A DNA stretch of 64,000 bases from Cylindrospermopsis curvispora GIHE-G1 (GTDB lineage: Bacteria; Cyanobacteriota; Cyanobacteriia; Cyanobacteriales; Nostocaceae): contig NZ_CP060822.1 of the NCBI RefSeq assembly GCF_014489415.1, forward strand, positions 1,684,311 through 1,748,310, read 5' to 3'. Below are positions 1-8,636 of this stretch, one piece after another. A model generated the notes under the pieces. It was not told the DNA's origin. It was given only the letters and a program-made list of their open reading frames with translations, and searched no databases. A program made the position numbers and the translations under genes. How positions within the stretch are numbered: position 1 is the first letter of the stretch; each line of letters opens with the position of its first letter.

Positions 1-1935
1 CGAATTTTTCTCCGGTCGAGAAATCAAATAATCTGGGCGTAATTTTGCTTTTTTAGCTAGGGGATCAAGTAACTCTATGTTATCGATATAATCAATTCTT
101 TGAATAGCCGCAGTGAGCATCAATTGATTTAATTTTCCCACCCTGACTTTTACACCACCACAAATCCCATTCTTGATCTCCTGCATTAATTCCAACAGTG
201 CTTCCGCTCCCGTTTCTAACATGGTGCGGGTAATCATCAAAGTTAATGTGGGACGACCCAAATCACTCCAATATTTCTCAATGTATGCCAATTCGCCACG
301 AATTTGGTCAACTAAAAAATGGTAATCTAGAGTCAAATAAAATTGTTGTGCATCTAAAAAAGCAGGCAAAAATACAACTATCTGACTTTGAATTTTGAAG
401 ATCCTAGATGTGGTCAAACTTCTTAATCTTCTTACAGGACGACCCGTTAATCCCAATTGATTATTGCGTCCAATTTGAGTATAGATTTGTGATAGTTCCC
501 CAACGGGTCTAACCTGAATGGGTTCTACCTGATTAATTGTTTGACTTTCAATACCATAAATTTCTAGTTGTGCTTGTACTTCTTCATTTTCTGCCAATAG
601 GGCAATTTGAACCATTGCTGTTCGGTTTTTCCCCACACATAAATGTCTACCCAAAGGGTCAATATCACCTACTGCTATTAAACCGTCACTCAACATTTGT
701 CCCAAGAAATATAAACTCTGGGCCCACACCAGCGGAATATTTTCATTGGGTAATCTGGTTTGGGAATGGGGATTTAATTTTTCAGCTTCTACATTTTCTA
801 CAGCTACATAATATAGTTCTGGTAATAACTTATAACCTTCCCTTTCCACCAACAATTCTGATATTAGTTGTTGATATTTTTCCGTTTGCTCTTGATCCTG
901 ACGAAAAATACCATCTAACACTAAATAAGTGAAAAATAATGGCCATTCACATTCAATATTTTCAAATTGTTTCAGTTCCCAAGGTTCATAATGTAACCTC
1001 TGAGAATCTTCTAAGACCGTTTGGTGTCCATCCCTTAAAAAACGCTTGCAACCATAGTTGCCAGCTAGTTTGTTAATAATTTCTTTAAAGGTGCGATCGC
1101 GCAGACCTGGATCTTCCACAGCAAAAGCAGGATAGCTGATTATACTTAACAATGCGGCATCTACCTCTTTAGAAGCAGATTCTCTTGGCAATAAAGACTC
1201 TAAAGTAATTCTCCCCCTGGCAATTTCATCTGGTAGGACGTGAATAACCGATGCTTGACTGCCATAAACACCAAACAAGTTCAGCCCATTTATAGCCTCT
1301 AGTGCAGCTTTAGCCATTCCTAAAGAGCTGGCATTTAATTCTGCATTACCATGATTAATTTTATTGCCCCGTTCCCAGATACCATAATCAGGAGTGCGAT
1401 AGGCCCTACCCACATAGTAAACTAGATTTTGAACAAAGTTCACTTCATCCAAAGTGAAAATAATTGACAGACCAGATGCAGTCATCTGTGCCAGAATCAA
1501 TAAATATATGGATGTGGCATCCAGTTGTAAATGTCCCCATTCATCATCACCAACTACGATATCACCAGTGGTTGTGTTGTATTTGGCGTGTAGACCATCT
1601 AATAAGGATTGTGTATGTTTGAATTTTTCCACTTTATGAGCTTGACGCATCATGGCAAAAAGTAAACCACGCATCAACTTAACCACACTATGCTCAAGTT
1701 CATAAGTGCGTCCCTCATCATGGTCAATTTTACGATACGCCAATGCCAAACCCCAAACTGCTAAAATACTATACACATTGTCCCGTACCCAAGCATCAGT
1801 ATAATCACCATGAGCAGTGATAGCAGTACTCGCAGGTAGCAACCCAGTAATGGGATTTTGACGGGCGAGAATAATTGTCTTAATTTGGTGGTAGTAGTGA
1901 TCTAAGTGGTTGGGTAGTTGTTTGGGTGTTTTCAT
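1..1935 (-). CDS. Glycoside hydrolase family 15 / phosphorylase kinase alpha-beta-like protein (partial, 3' end outside window)
   Basis: An uninterrupted minus-strand frame of 645 codons runs from ATG at 1935 to the window edge with no stop, so the C-terminus is missing. The translation starts MKTPKQLPNHLDHYYHQIKT. It has an aromatic/acidic motif HGDYTDAWVRDNVYS near residues 42-56, then LQLDAT near 137 and a YGIWERGNKINHGN block. This matches the cyanobacterial family of roughly 1000-residue proteins related to GH15 glucoamylases and the alpha/beta subunits of phosphorylase b kinase (alpha/alpha-toroid fold). A role in alpha-glucan metabolism or its regulation is expected from the family, but the substrate cannot be read from sequence. 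It is divergent from the toxin-antitoxin pair to its right, with about 150 bp of AT-rich spacer between them. No disruption is visible. Confidence 0.85.
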   Translation of the reverse strand, partial: MKTPKQLPNHLDHYYHQIKTIILARQNPITGLLPASTAITAHGDYTDAWVRDNVYSILAVWGLALAYRKIDHDEGRTYELEHSVVKLMRGLLFAMMRQAHKVEKFKHTQSLLDGLHAKYNTTTGDIVVGDDEWGHLQLDATSIYLLILAQMTASGLSIIFTLDEVNFVQNLVYYVGRAYRTPDYGIWERGNKINHGNAELNASSLGMAKAALEAINGLNLFGVYGSQASVIHVLPDEIARGRITLESLLPRESASKEVDAALLSIISYPAFAVEDPGLRDRTFKEIINKLAGNYGCKRFLRDGHQTVLEDSQRLHYEPWELKQFENIECEWPLFFTYLVLDGIFRQDQEQTEKYQQLISELLVEREGYKLLPELYYVAVENVEAEKLNPHSQTRLPNENIPLVWAQSLYFLGQMLSDGLIAVGDIDPLGRHLCVGKNRTAMVQIALLAENEEVQAQLEIYGIESQTINQVEPIQVRPVGELSQIYTQIGRNNQLGLTGRPVRRLRSLTTSRIFKIQSQIVVFLPAFLDAQQFYLTLDYHFLVDQIRGELAYIEKYWSDLGRPTLTLMITRTMLETGAEALLELMQEIKNGICGGVKVRVGKLNQLMLTAAIQRIDYIDNIELLDPLAKKAKLRPDYLISRPEKNS

Positions 1936-2089
1936 GACTATATCAAAGTTGATGGTTGACCGATGACAGATCTTGTAATGGTTATTGGTTAGTCTCCTAA
2001 TCTAAAATCTGAAATCTTTTGTTTCTTAATGTATGCTGAAAACGATATCATATAAGGCATCACTTCAGACATCACAAATTGAACGCGCC

Positions 2090-2365
2090 ATGAAAGTAGA
2101 AACTATTCGCACAACGTTAACCATACCTAAAGAATTGCTAGAAGCAACTGATAAAGCAGTGTTAGAAGGCAAAGCTAAAAATCGCAATGACTTTGTGGTG
2201 CGAGCTCTGAAAAGAGAACTAGCAGCACAAAAACGAGCTGAAATTGATGCCGCTTTAGCGGAAATGACTAGAGACCCAGATTATCAAACGGAAGTTTTAA
2301 GGATGGAGGTGGAATTTGCTACGGCGCAATGGGAAGCGTTGCGGCTAGGGGAATCTCCACGATGA
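2090..2365 (+). CDS. Ribbon-helix-helix antitoxin of a MazEF/PemIK-type toxin-antitoxin pair
   Basis: This 91-residue protein starts MKVETIRTTLTIPKELLEA, the short beta strand of a ribbon-helix-helix DNA-binding domain. It continues with two helices (AKNRNDFVVRALKREL) and an acidic, charged C-terminus that would bind and neutralise the toxin. The frame is open upstream to an ATG at 2033, but the start at 2090 removes a low-complexity extension and begins exactly at the RHH strand, so I prefer it. The stop TGA overlaps the toxin start as ATGA (2362-2365), the translational coupling typical of type II modules. Such antitoxins normally repress their own promoter together with the toxin. No specific operator was identified. 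Confidence 0.85.
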   Translation: MKVETIRTTLTIPKELLEATDKAVLEGKAKNRNDFVVRALKRELAAQKRAEIDAALAEMTRDPDYQTEVLRMEVEFATAQWEALRLGESPR

Positions 2366-2718
2366 GAAGGGGTGAAGTTTATGATGCGCGTCTTGAAATG
2401 ACTGAAGGTTCTGAACAGGGAGGAACCCGTCCAGTAATTATTGTGAGTCGTGACGTGATTAATCTATCTAGTCCGGTTGTTTTAGCAGTACCATGTACTA
2501 CCTATCAAACGGGCAAGCGGGTTTATCCCACCCAGGTTTTGATTTTAGCACCAGATGGTGGTCTCAGGAAAGATTCGGTCGCAATGGCAGATCAGGTGCG
2601 GGTTTTATCGAAAACGCGCTTTTTGCGATTACGTGGTGTGCTTTCTGAGGTGGTTATGGCCCATCTGGCCCAGGCTTTATTAATTGCTTTGGATTTACCA
2701 GGAGAAAATAGTAGTTAA
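2362..2718 (+). CDS. MazF/PemK-family mRNA interferase toxin
   Basis: This 118-residue protein begins MRRGEVYDARLEMTEGSEQG. It shows the family landmarks: RGEVY at the N-terminus, GGTRPVIIVSRD, the VPCTT strand, and VMADQVRVLSKTR. This is the PemK-like SH3-barrel fold that cleaves mRNA at short sequence motifs. The start ATG at 2362 overlaps the antitoxin stop by 4 bp. An in-frame ATG at 2329 exists but lies inside the antitoxin and gives a non-homologous leader. Together with the upstream RHH gene it forms a complete, apparently intact type II module. Cleavage specificity cannot be predicted. Confidence 0.9.
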   Translation: MRRGEVYDARLEMTEGSEQGGTRPVIIVSRDVINLSSPVVLAVPCTTYQTGKRVYPTQVLILAPDGGLRKDSVAMADQVRVLSKTRFLRLRGVLSEVVMAHLAQALLIALDLPGENSS

Positions 2719-2811
2719 TATAGTTAATAACCGGGATTTCTCAAAAAGAAAAAAGGGGAGAAATTTCAGTAATGTCCTGCTAGTATATTGCTGATCTATT
2801 GGAAAAAAATA

Positions 2812-4125
2812 ATGACTAAGATTTACACTAAGGACTTCAAAATTAATTGTGTCCCAAAACGACGGACATGGCAGAATATAGCCCAAGAAATCATGAAACT
2901 TCCCTTACCGGGAATTCCCATTCGAGTCATTTTAACATCAGCTCAGGATGACACGCTTTCGTTTGAATGCAGTTTTATTGCCATAGAAAAAAAATTAACT
3001 TGGCCATCTCTATTAGAAATTAACGTTCGTAAACGGGTTTCAAATCGTCCCTTTGTTGCTGTTAGTATTGTTCCCACAGGAGTTAGGGCAGAAATTGGAG
3101 GCTTTGCGGGAGATGCTACTCCTAGCACTAATTTATTAGCTGCTGCTTGTGACTATGTTGTAACAAATCCTAATGCGGTAACCGCTTCCGATGTGTATTT
3201 TGCTAAGGATAATGTTCTTTACTTAGAAGGTAATTTGATTTGCCAGCTACTTCTAGGGAATATTGGTATTATTCCAGAAAAGCGCACCAATATAGCGGCG
3301 ATTATTGAAAAACCTACAGACGAAAGATTTTTAAATAATGTTTTGAATGCTCTCAATGGTTTACGTGCTGTTGGTGGCATTAACATTGACCCGGTGATAG
3401 TAACGGGGGGAGCCATTGAAACCAAATGTACTTACTCTCAGTACGGTAATGCTTCAGGAGAGTTCAAAGGAATTGAAGAGTTAATAAAAGCTTTAGATGT
3501 AATAGAAAATTCATCCGCTAGAGCAGTAGCTTTAGTAAGCACTTTATTAGTAGATGATCGAGTTCGTCAAGCCTACTATAAAGGAGAATCCATCCCCAAT
3601 CCCTGGGGTGGTGCAGAAGCAATTCTTACCCATACAATTACTAATTTTTATCCTTTTACCGCCGCCCATGCTCCTCTTCTATTAGAGTTGGAACATACAG
3701 GATTTGGCAAATTAGTAGACCCCAGAGATGGAGCGGAATTAATTTCCAGTGCTTACGTGTGTTCGCCCTTAAGTGGATTAACAAATTCTCCACGTCCAGT
3801 TAGCTTTGACACCCCAATAGCGCCCGGTGAAACCAGAATATCCGTAGAAAATATTTCAGCATTAGTTATGCCTGAAACAACTGTAGGGAATATTCCTTTC
3901 TTTGCTGGTTTAGATCAAGGTGTTCCAATTATTCTAGTCAAAGATAATACAACTCAATATAAAATTACCCCAGAACTATTGCAAATCCCCGAAACTGAAA
4001 ACAGAAAGATTTATCGTGTCCGTAGCTATATGGAAGCAGCAGGATTATTGCTGGCTTTACGAAATGGTATTTTACCGGAGAGTACAACTCGTCCAATTCC
4101 ACAACTTAAGCCAATTTTCATCTAA
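2812..4125 (+). CDS. DUF3326-family protein, first gene of a four-gene operon
   Basis: This 437-residue protein has two parts. The first ~85 residues are a poorly characterised N-terminal region. The rest matches DUF3326, beginning VSIVPTGVRAEIGGFAGDA and followed by a 'HPN/TNPN' segment (YVVTNPNAVTASDVYFAKDN), LYLEGNLICQLL, and later NPWGGAEAILTH. DUF3326 occurs in cyanobacteria and plants and has no established activity that I know of. The glycine-rich PTG...GGFAGDA stretch suggests ligand binding (inference). ATG 2812 is preferred over the in-frame TTG at 2788 because it sits behind a purine-rich GGAAAAAA tract. The gene is 8 bp upstream of a PLP-enzyme gene and co-oriented with an exporter and an oxidoreductase, so it may supply or modify the same metabolite. 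Confidence 0.75.
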   Translation: MTKIYTKDFKINCVPKRRTWQNIAQEIMKLPLPGIPIRVILTSAQDDTLSFECSFIAIEKKLTWPSLLEINVRKRVSNRPFVAVSIVPTGVRAEIGGFAGDATPSTNLLAAACDYVVTNPNAVTASDVYFAKDNVLYLEGNLICQLLLGNIGIIPEKRTNIAAIIEKPTDERFLNNVLNALNGLRAVGGINIDPVIVTGGAIETKCTYSQYGNASGEFKGIEELIKALDVIENSSARAVALVSTLLVDDRVRQAYYKGESIPNPWGGAEAILTHTITNFYPFTAAHAPLLLELEHTGFGKLVDPRDGAELISSAYVCSPLSGLTNSPRPVSFDTPIAPGETRISVENISALVMPETTVGNIPFFAGLDQGVPIILVKDNTTQYKITPELLQIPETENRKIYRVRSYMEAAGLLLALRNGILPESTTRPIPQLKPIFI

Positions 4126-4133
4126 AACTACCT

Positions 4134-5456
4134 ATGGATCGGAATCAATCACCTTCTACCTATGAGTTTATCTCCTCTCATAATTGTGATGTCAGAGTAA
4201 ATCTTTATACTCCTGCTCATCAAGGAATTGGTAAAAATATGGATCATCTGTCAGAAATTTACCAGTACGATGTTACTTTTCTAACGAGATCTCGCACGGA
4301 AAACATAGAAAAATATTTTTCCGAGTTGTATGGGACAAAGCATACTTTCTGGCTAACTGGAGGAGGTACTCAAGGAGTATTAACAGCCTGCGCCTTGTTG
4401 GGTACTTTTAATAAAAGGGTGGCAATTGCTATTAATAGCCATATTTCCACTATTAGTGGCATTGTTTTAGCCGGGCTAGATCCCCATTTTATTGCGTCTA
4501 AATCCCTTATGCCAACAGCTAGCGAAGTGATTGCTTTCTTAGAAGTTAGTGGCGTATCGGCCTTATTGTTAACCAACCCGAGCTATGAGGGGGTAACAAT
4601 TGACTTAGCTGAAATTGCTCATTATTGTCGCCAAAATGATATTGCTTTAGTGGTAGATGAATCCCATGGAAGTCATTTCCCCTTTCTGGGAAAACAATGG
4701 CAATCGGCGATAACTTTTGGTGCGGATATAGTTACCCATAGTCTACACAAATATGTAGGAGGTTTAGTCCAAACAGCTTTATTGCATTTACCTAAATGTT
4801 CCCGGTTTAGTGTAGAACAAATGATGGGGAGTTTGGCATTATTTGAAACCACAACCCGGAGTAATTTGTTAATGTTAAGTATTGAGGATGCGATTAATCA
4901 TGGTTATTCAGAATCTGGACAGGCGTTATTTAAACAAGTAATCTATGAGTGCAATCAAGTCCGGCATCAACTTGATAATTATGGTCGAGTTTTAACCTAT
5001 GATCCTCAAGTTAGGGATCCTTTTAAAATTTATTTACAAAGTGATCGTGCCACGGGAGAAGAGTTGGCAAAACTGTTGTATGAAGAGGGTATAGATGGAG
5101 AGTTTGCTAATGGAGAAGGATTACTATTAATTTTCTCCTTTCGTCACACTTCAAAAGACTTTGAACTCGTTAAAGAGTCCTTTGCCAAACTCGTACCAAT
5201 TCTTAAAAAGAAGGAAGTTAGGAATGTTTTACCACCTAATTACTCCAGTCGTCATCCTCAGATCAAAATTTTACCCAAGGATGCTTTCTTTAGTCCAAAA
5301 GAAAAGTTGCCAATTGAGCAAGCATTGGGTAGGATTAGTAGCTGCTCTATTCTCAAAGTTCCGCCGGGAATTGCTGTTTTAATACCGGGTGAAGAAATTA
5401 CAAACTGGCATCTGCAACATTTAACATCTGATCATTGCGTGGAAGTTATTCACTAG
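4134..5456 (+). CDS. Orn/Lys/Arg decarboxylase-like fold-type I PLP enzyme
   Basis: This 440-residue protein has the hallmarks of the bacterial/plant lysine-ornithine-arginine decarboxylase family. GGTQGV binds the cofactor phosphate near residue 75. VVDESHGSHF carries the Asp that contacts the pyridine nitrogen. THSLHKYVGG contains the Schiff-base lysine. The C-terminal half has ALGRISSCSILKVPPGIAVLIPGE, the family's C-terminal domain signature. Expected chemistry is PLP-dependent decarboxylation of a basic amino acid or a related substrate. The family also includes members with other substrates, so the substrate is open. At 440 residues it resembles the shorter Gram-positive/cyanobacterial forms without the N-terminal wing domain. 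It is 8 bp behind the DUF3326 gene and 4 bp ahead of an EamA transporter, which suggests that its product is exported. Confidence 0.8.
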   Translation: MDRNQSPSTYEFISSHNCDVRVNLYTPAHQGIGKNMDHLSEIYQYDVTFLTRSRTENIEKYFSELYGTKHTFWLTGGGTQGVLTACALLGTFNKRVAIAINSHISTISGIVLAGLDPHFIASKSLMPTASEVIAFLEVSGVSALLLTNPSYEGVTIDLAEIAHYCRQNDIALVVDESHGSHFPFLGKQWQSAITFGADIVTHSLHKYVGGLVQTALLHLPKCSRFSVEQMMGSLALFETTTRSNLLMLSIEDAINHGYSESGQALFKQVIYECNQVRHQLDNYGRVLTYDPQVRDPFKIYLQSDRATGEELAKLLYEEGIDGEFANGEGLLLIFSFRHTSKDFELVKESFAKLVPILKKKEVRNVLPPNYSSRHPQIKILPKDAFFSPKEKLPIEQALGRISSCSILKVPPGIAVLIPGEEITNWHLQHLTSDHCVEVIH

Positions 5457-5460
5457 TTTT

Positions 5461-6456
5461 ATGATACAATTGCAAGAACAACAAAAAAAATCACCTTGGC
5501 TACCAATAGGTAGTATATCATTAGCTGTTTTGACTTTTGCTTTTACACCAATACTGATTCGGACATGCCAGGAAGAAATAGGACCAGTTTCCACCATATT
5601 CAACCGCTATTGGATAGCAGCAATGATTTTGCTATTATGGAATATTTTGAAAAATCCACGACAACTTCTGATGAAAAATCAAAATCTATTCAGTCAGATG
5701 AGTCAGCAAAAGTTATGCTCCATTTGTAATAAAACGGTATTTCTATTGTTATTGTCAGGTTTTTTTCTAGCAACCACCACAGTTTTGTGGTCTTGGTCGC
5801 TTGTGCATACTGGTGTGGCCAACTCAGCATTACTGCATAATTTATCCGTATTTTTTACCGGAATAGTCGAATGGTTTTTCTTCAAAAAATACTTCAATAA
5901 GCACTTCATCATAGGTGGTTTGATAGCTGGGGGGGGAATAATTATATTAGGGTTAAATGACCTCAAGTTTGAGGTGGGACAAATCCAAGGAGATCTGGTC
6001 AGTTTATTTTCCAGTCTCGCATTTTGCGGATTTTTAATGACTGTGGAAAGAGTCAGAATTAAGGTTAGTAGTGTAACTACAATGTTGTGGTGTTATGGGC
6101 TAGGAATTATCCTGACACTACCCATAGCCTTAATCAATGGTGAGCAATTATTTCCCCTATCATGGCATGGGTGGTATGGTCCTGTGGTTTTAGGAATTAA
6201 TGCTGTTGTCGTTAACTTTTTAGAAATCTATAGTCTCCAGCAGTTATCTGCATCTTTCGTTACCCTAGTTTTCTTAATAGATCCAATTTTGACAGGGATC
6301 CTTTCCTGGTGGATATTTGGAGAAACATTGTCTTGGCTCAATTTTGTTGCATTTACCGTGATTTTGTTCGGTCTGTATTTGGCAATATCATTCGATATTG
6401 GACAATTAACCATTTCCGAACATGCGGTCATGGCTAACGAAATCTCTGATGCTTAA
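5461..6456 (+). CDS. EamA/DMT-superfamily membrane transporter
   Basis: This 331-residue hydrophobic protein has about ten predicted transmembrane helices in two repeats of the EamA (drug/metabolite transporter) type. The first half includes the characteristic NRYWIAA and VANSALLHNLSVFF segments. The second half includes LASFVT-like SASFVTLVFLIDPILTG followed by the WWIFGE loop, which marks the end of the second EamA repeat. Members export amino acids, nucleosides or metabolites, and direction and substrate cannot be read from sequence. It starts 4 bp after the PLP-enzyme stop, so translation is probably coupled, and 52 bp separate it from the FAD oxidoreductase gene. I infer export of the pathway product made by its operon partners. 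Confidence 0.85.
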   Translation: MIQLQEQQKKSPWLPIGSISLAVLTFAFTPILIRTCQEEIGPVSTIFNRYWIAAMILLLWNILKNPRQLLMKNQNLFSQMSQQKLCSICNKTVFLLLLSGFFLATTTVLWSWSLVHTGVANSALLHNLSVFFTGIVEWFFFKKYFNKHFIIGGLIAGGGIIILGLNDLKFEVGQIQGDLVSLFSSLAFCGFLMTVERVRIKVSSVTTMLWCYGLGIILTLPIALINGEQLFPLSWHGWYGPVVLGINAVVVNFLEIYSLQQLSASFVTLVFLIDPILTGILSWWIFGETLSWLNFVAFTVILFGLYLAISFDIGQLTISEHAVMANEISDA

Positions 6457-6508
6457 TTTAGACTCATTAAGTGAGAAACACAGGTGAAAATATAGGAGTA
6501 GAAACACT

Positions 6509-8092
6509 GTGCAATCTTTAAATATACGAAAAAGTTATGATGTAGTAGTTGCTGGCGGCGGACATAATGGACTCATTGCCGCTTGTTATATTGCCAAAGC
6601 AGGTCGCTCTGTTTTGGTGTTAGAACAGCAAGATAAAGTAGGGGGGACAGCTGTTTCAGAACAACTATTTCCTGGTATTGAAGCTCAACTTTCAGTTTAT
6701 GCTTATCTTGTGGGAATGTTACCCCAAAAAATAGTCTCTGATCTCAACTTAGATTTTCAATTCAGACAAAGAGATCCAGCTTCCTTTAGTCCCTTTGAAA
6801 AAAATGGAAAACATCAAGGTTTGTTGATTAGTAATAGTTCGCAGAGCATCACGAAAAATTCCTTTGAGCAACTGACGGGAAATTTGAATGAATATGATAG
6901 TTATTGCAAATTTCATCGACTGCAAAAATATTTGGGCAAGCATATTTGGCCATCTTTGCTAGAACCAATGCAGACCAGAGAAGAAATTAAAAATCGCTTT
7001 CAGACGGAAGAGGAAAAATTAGCTTGGAAATTATTTATCGAGCAACCTTTAGGAGTGGCAATCGAAGAGTTCTTTGACAGTGATTTGGTTAGAGGTTTAG
7101 TATTAACTGATGGAGTAATTGGTACCTTTGCCCATCCCCACGATCCCTCATTGCAACAAAATCGGACATTTCTTTATCATCTCATTGCCAACGGTTCGGG
7201 AGATTGGTGTGTCCCAGTTGGAGGGATGGGAAAATTAACACAACAACTTGTTACCCAATGCCAAAAATTTGGTGTGGATATCTTAAACTGTGCTGAAGTT
7301 ATTAAAATCAACCCAGATCCTGAGCAAGCAATCGTTCAATTTCAATACAATAATCAGGAAAGCTATGTCAGGGGAAACTATATTTTAGCCAACATCGCAC
7401 CAAAAAAACTCTCACAATTATTGCCTGGCTATGAGGTTGTTAACGACCCTAAAGATGTAGGTTCTTTTGTCAAAATTAACATGGTTCTAAGCAAACTACC
7501 TCGACCGAGGGCAAATTACGATTCTGTGCAAGCATTTACTGGAACCTTTCATATCAATGAAGGCTATCAAAACATTATCCACAGCTACAACATGGCAATT
7601 CAAGGAGTAATCCCAGAACAACCACCTGGAGAGTTTTATTGTCATAGCCTAACAGATAATTCTATTCTATCCCCACTCCTGAAGGCAAAAGGCTATCAAA
7701 CCTTAACTTTATTTGGTTTAGAAATGCCTTACACGTTATTTATTCCAGATAATGAAACAAATAAAAAGAAAGTGTTGGCACTTTATCTAAAAGCGGTTAA
7801 TCAATATTTATTAGACCCGATAGAAGATTGTATTGCCCGGGATGAAAATGGCGATTTTTGTGTTGATATTACCACTCCAGTAGATGTGGAAAGGAAAATG
7901 GGTATTCCCACAGGTCACGTATTTCATCAAGCTCTCTCATGGCCTTTTGTAGAAAGTGAAGAAGAACGTGGAATGTGGGGTGTAGAAATTGGTTTCGATA
8001 ACATATTTTTATGCGGTTCCGGCGCTAAACGGGGAGGATGCGTAAGTGGAATACCCGGTCACAATGCAGCTATGAAAATACTCGGGTACTGA
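6509..8092 (+). CDS. Phytoene-desaturase-like NAD(P)/FAD-dependent oxidoreductase
   Basis: This 527-residue protein opens with a dinucleotide-binding Rossmann motif, YDVVVAGGGHNGLIAACYIA, and then LVLEQQDKVGGTA. That is the GxGxxG plus acidic residue pattern of the phytoene dehydrogenase/PYROXD2/CrtO-like amine oxidase group. The C-terminus has the FAD-closing segment NIFLCGSGAKRGGCVSGIPG. The start is GTG 6509 with an AGGAG box at 6494-6498. It is the last gene of the operon after the EamA gene and is followed by a strong hairpin. Length fits PYROXD2/CrtO-like proteins, but no other carotenoid gene is nearby, so an oxidation step on an amine-derived compound is equally plausible. The substrate is unknown. 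Confidence 0.8.
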   Translation: MQSLNIRKSYDVVVAGGGHNGLIAACYIAKAGRSVLVLEQQDKVGGTAVSEQLFPGIEAQLSVYAYLVGMLPQKIVSDLNLDFQFRQRDPASFSPFEKNGKHQGLLISNSSQSITKNSFEQLTGNLNEYDSYCKFHRLQKYLGKHIWPSLLEPMQTREEIKNRFQTEEEKLAWKLFIEQPLGVAIEEFFDSDLVRGLVLTDGVIGTFAHPHDPSLQQNRTFLYHLIANGSGDWCVPVGGMGKLTQQLVTQCQKFGVDILNCAEVIKINPDPEQAIVQFQYNNQESYVRGNYILANIAPKKLSQLLPGYEVVNDPKDVGSFVKINMVLSKLPRPRANYDSVQAFTGTFHINEGYQNIIHSYNMAIQGVIPEQPPGEFYCHSLTDNSILSPLLKAKGYQTLTLFGLEMPYTLFIPDNETNKKKVLALYLKAVNQYLLDPIEDCIARDENGDFCVDITTPVDVERKMGIPTGHVFHQALSWPFVESEEERGMWGVEIGFDNIFLCGSGAKRGGCVSGIPGHNAAMKILGY

Positions 8093-8136
8093 ATAGCTCT
8101 CAATTTATTGCCCATATACCCACATTTTTCAACATT

Positions 8137-8167
8137 TATAAGACCTTTATCATGTAAAGGTCTTATA
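8137..8167. terminator. Hairpin terminator between convergent transcription units
   Basis: A perfect 13-bp stem (TATAAGACCTTTA at 8137-8149 and its complement at 8155-8167) with a 5-base loop lies 45 bp after the oxidoreductase stop and 67 bp before the 3' end of the minus-strand petN unit. It probably terminates the four-gene operon. The poly-T tract is weak. Confidence 0.6.
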
Positions 8168-8233
8168 GCTTTAAACTGTAACCGTTTTCAACCCTGTCGG
8201 ATGTAGCTGTAGCCAAGAAAGCCTATCTAGTAA

Positions 8234-8395
8234 TCAACGTCGTTTGGCTGTACTGCGGTTCATTTCTCGGTTTTCTTCCTCTCGACGACGGCGATCGCGC
8301 CAATCAGCTAAGGTTAAATAAACTACACCGCCTGTAACCCCTACTAGTAACATTAGGGCAACTACAGCTAAAATATTCAGTAATGAACTCTCCAC
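8234..8395 (-). CDS. Small single-pass membrane protein downstream of petN
   Basis: A 53-residue protein is proposed, starting at GTG 8395. It has a strong transmembrane helix (LLNILAVVALMLLVGVTGGVV) followed by a very basic and charged tail rich in Arg and Glu (DWRDRRRREEENREMNR). The open frame extends upstream to an ATG at 8437, but that would overlap petN, and its extra residues are just petN read in another frame. The gene begins only 7 bp after the petN stop, so the two are almost certainly co-transcribed. I do not recognise the family by name. The thylakoid small-subunit context suggests a role in electron-transport complexes, but this is inference. Confidence 0.6.
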   Translation of the reverse strand: MESSLLNILAVVALMLLVGVTGGVVYLTLADWRDRRRREEENREMNRSTAKRR

Positions 8396-8402
8396 AGTTA
8401 CC

Positions 8403-8489
8403 CTACAGTCCGTTACGTCCCCAAACGACCATGGCAATGGACCATGTAAAGACGACCATTAGCGATACCCAACCTAGTGTCAAAATCAT
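8403..8489 (-). CDS. petN: Cytochrome b6f complex subunit 8 (PetN)
   Basis: A 28-codon gene encodes a single transmembrane helix with the PetN signature: [12 protein letters not shown] near the start and [10 protein letters not shown] at the C-terminus. PetN is one of the four tiny subunits of cytochrome b6f in the thylakoid membrane, needed for dimer stability. Cyanobacterial PetN is 29 residues. This copy is one residue shorter because the residue after the initiator Met seems to be missing. The start ATG is at 8487-8489 and the stop TAG at 8403-8405. It is divergent from birA and overlaps no other convincing gene. A longer minus-strand frame starting at 8681 contains it but is not conserved-looking upstream. 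Confidence 0.9.
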   Translation of the reverse strand: MILTLGWVSLMVVFTWSIAMVVWGRNGL

Positions 8490-8636
8490 AGTTCTACTTT
8501 TTAAAAACAAACCACACTTTCTTATTTTATCAGAAATTCGGTGGCAAAACTCTTTGCTGTTGGCAAAGCTTTCTGCTATACCGGAAATGTCAGCGTTATG
8601 GCAAGTGGTAGAAAATTGCCATTTAGGAAAGTTAAA

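Noticed and set aside
537-932. 131-codon plus-strand frame in the first kilobase
   Set aside because: It is antisense to the GH15-like gene, whose frame is continuous and homologous.
6509-8092. Carotenoid ketolase/desaturase assignment for the FAD oxidoreductase
   Set aside because: The fold matches but no carotenoid genes are adjacent, and the operon partners point to amino-acid-derived chemistry, so a specific name is not justified.
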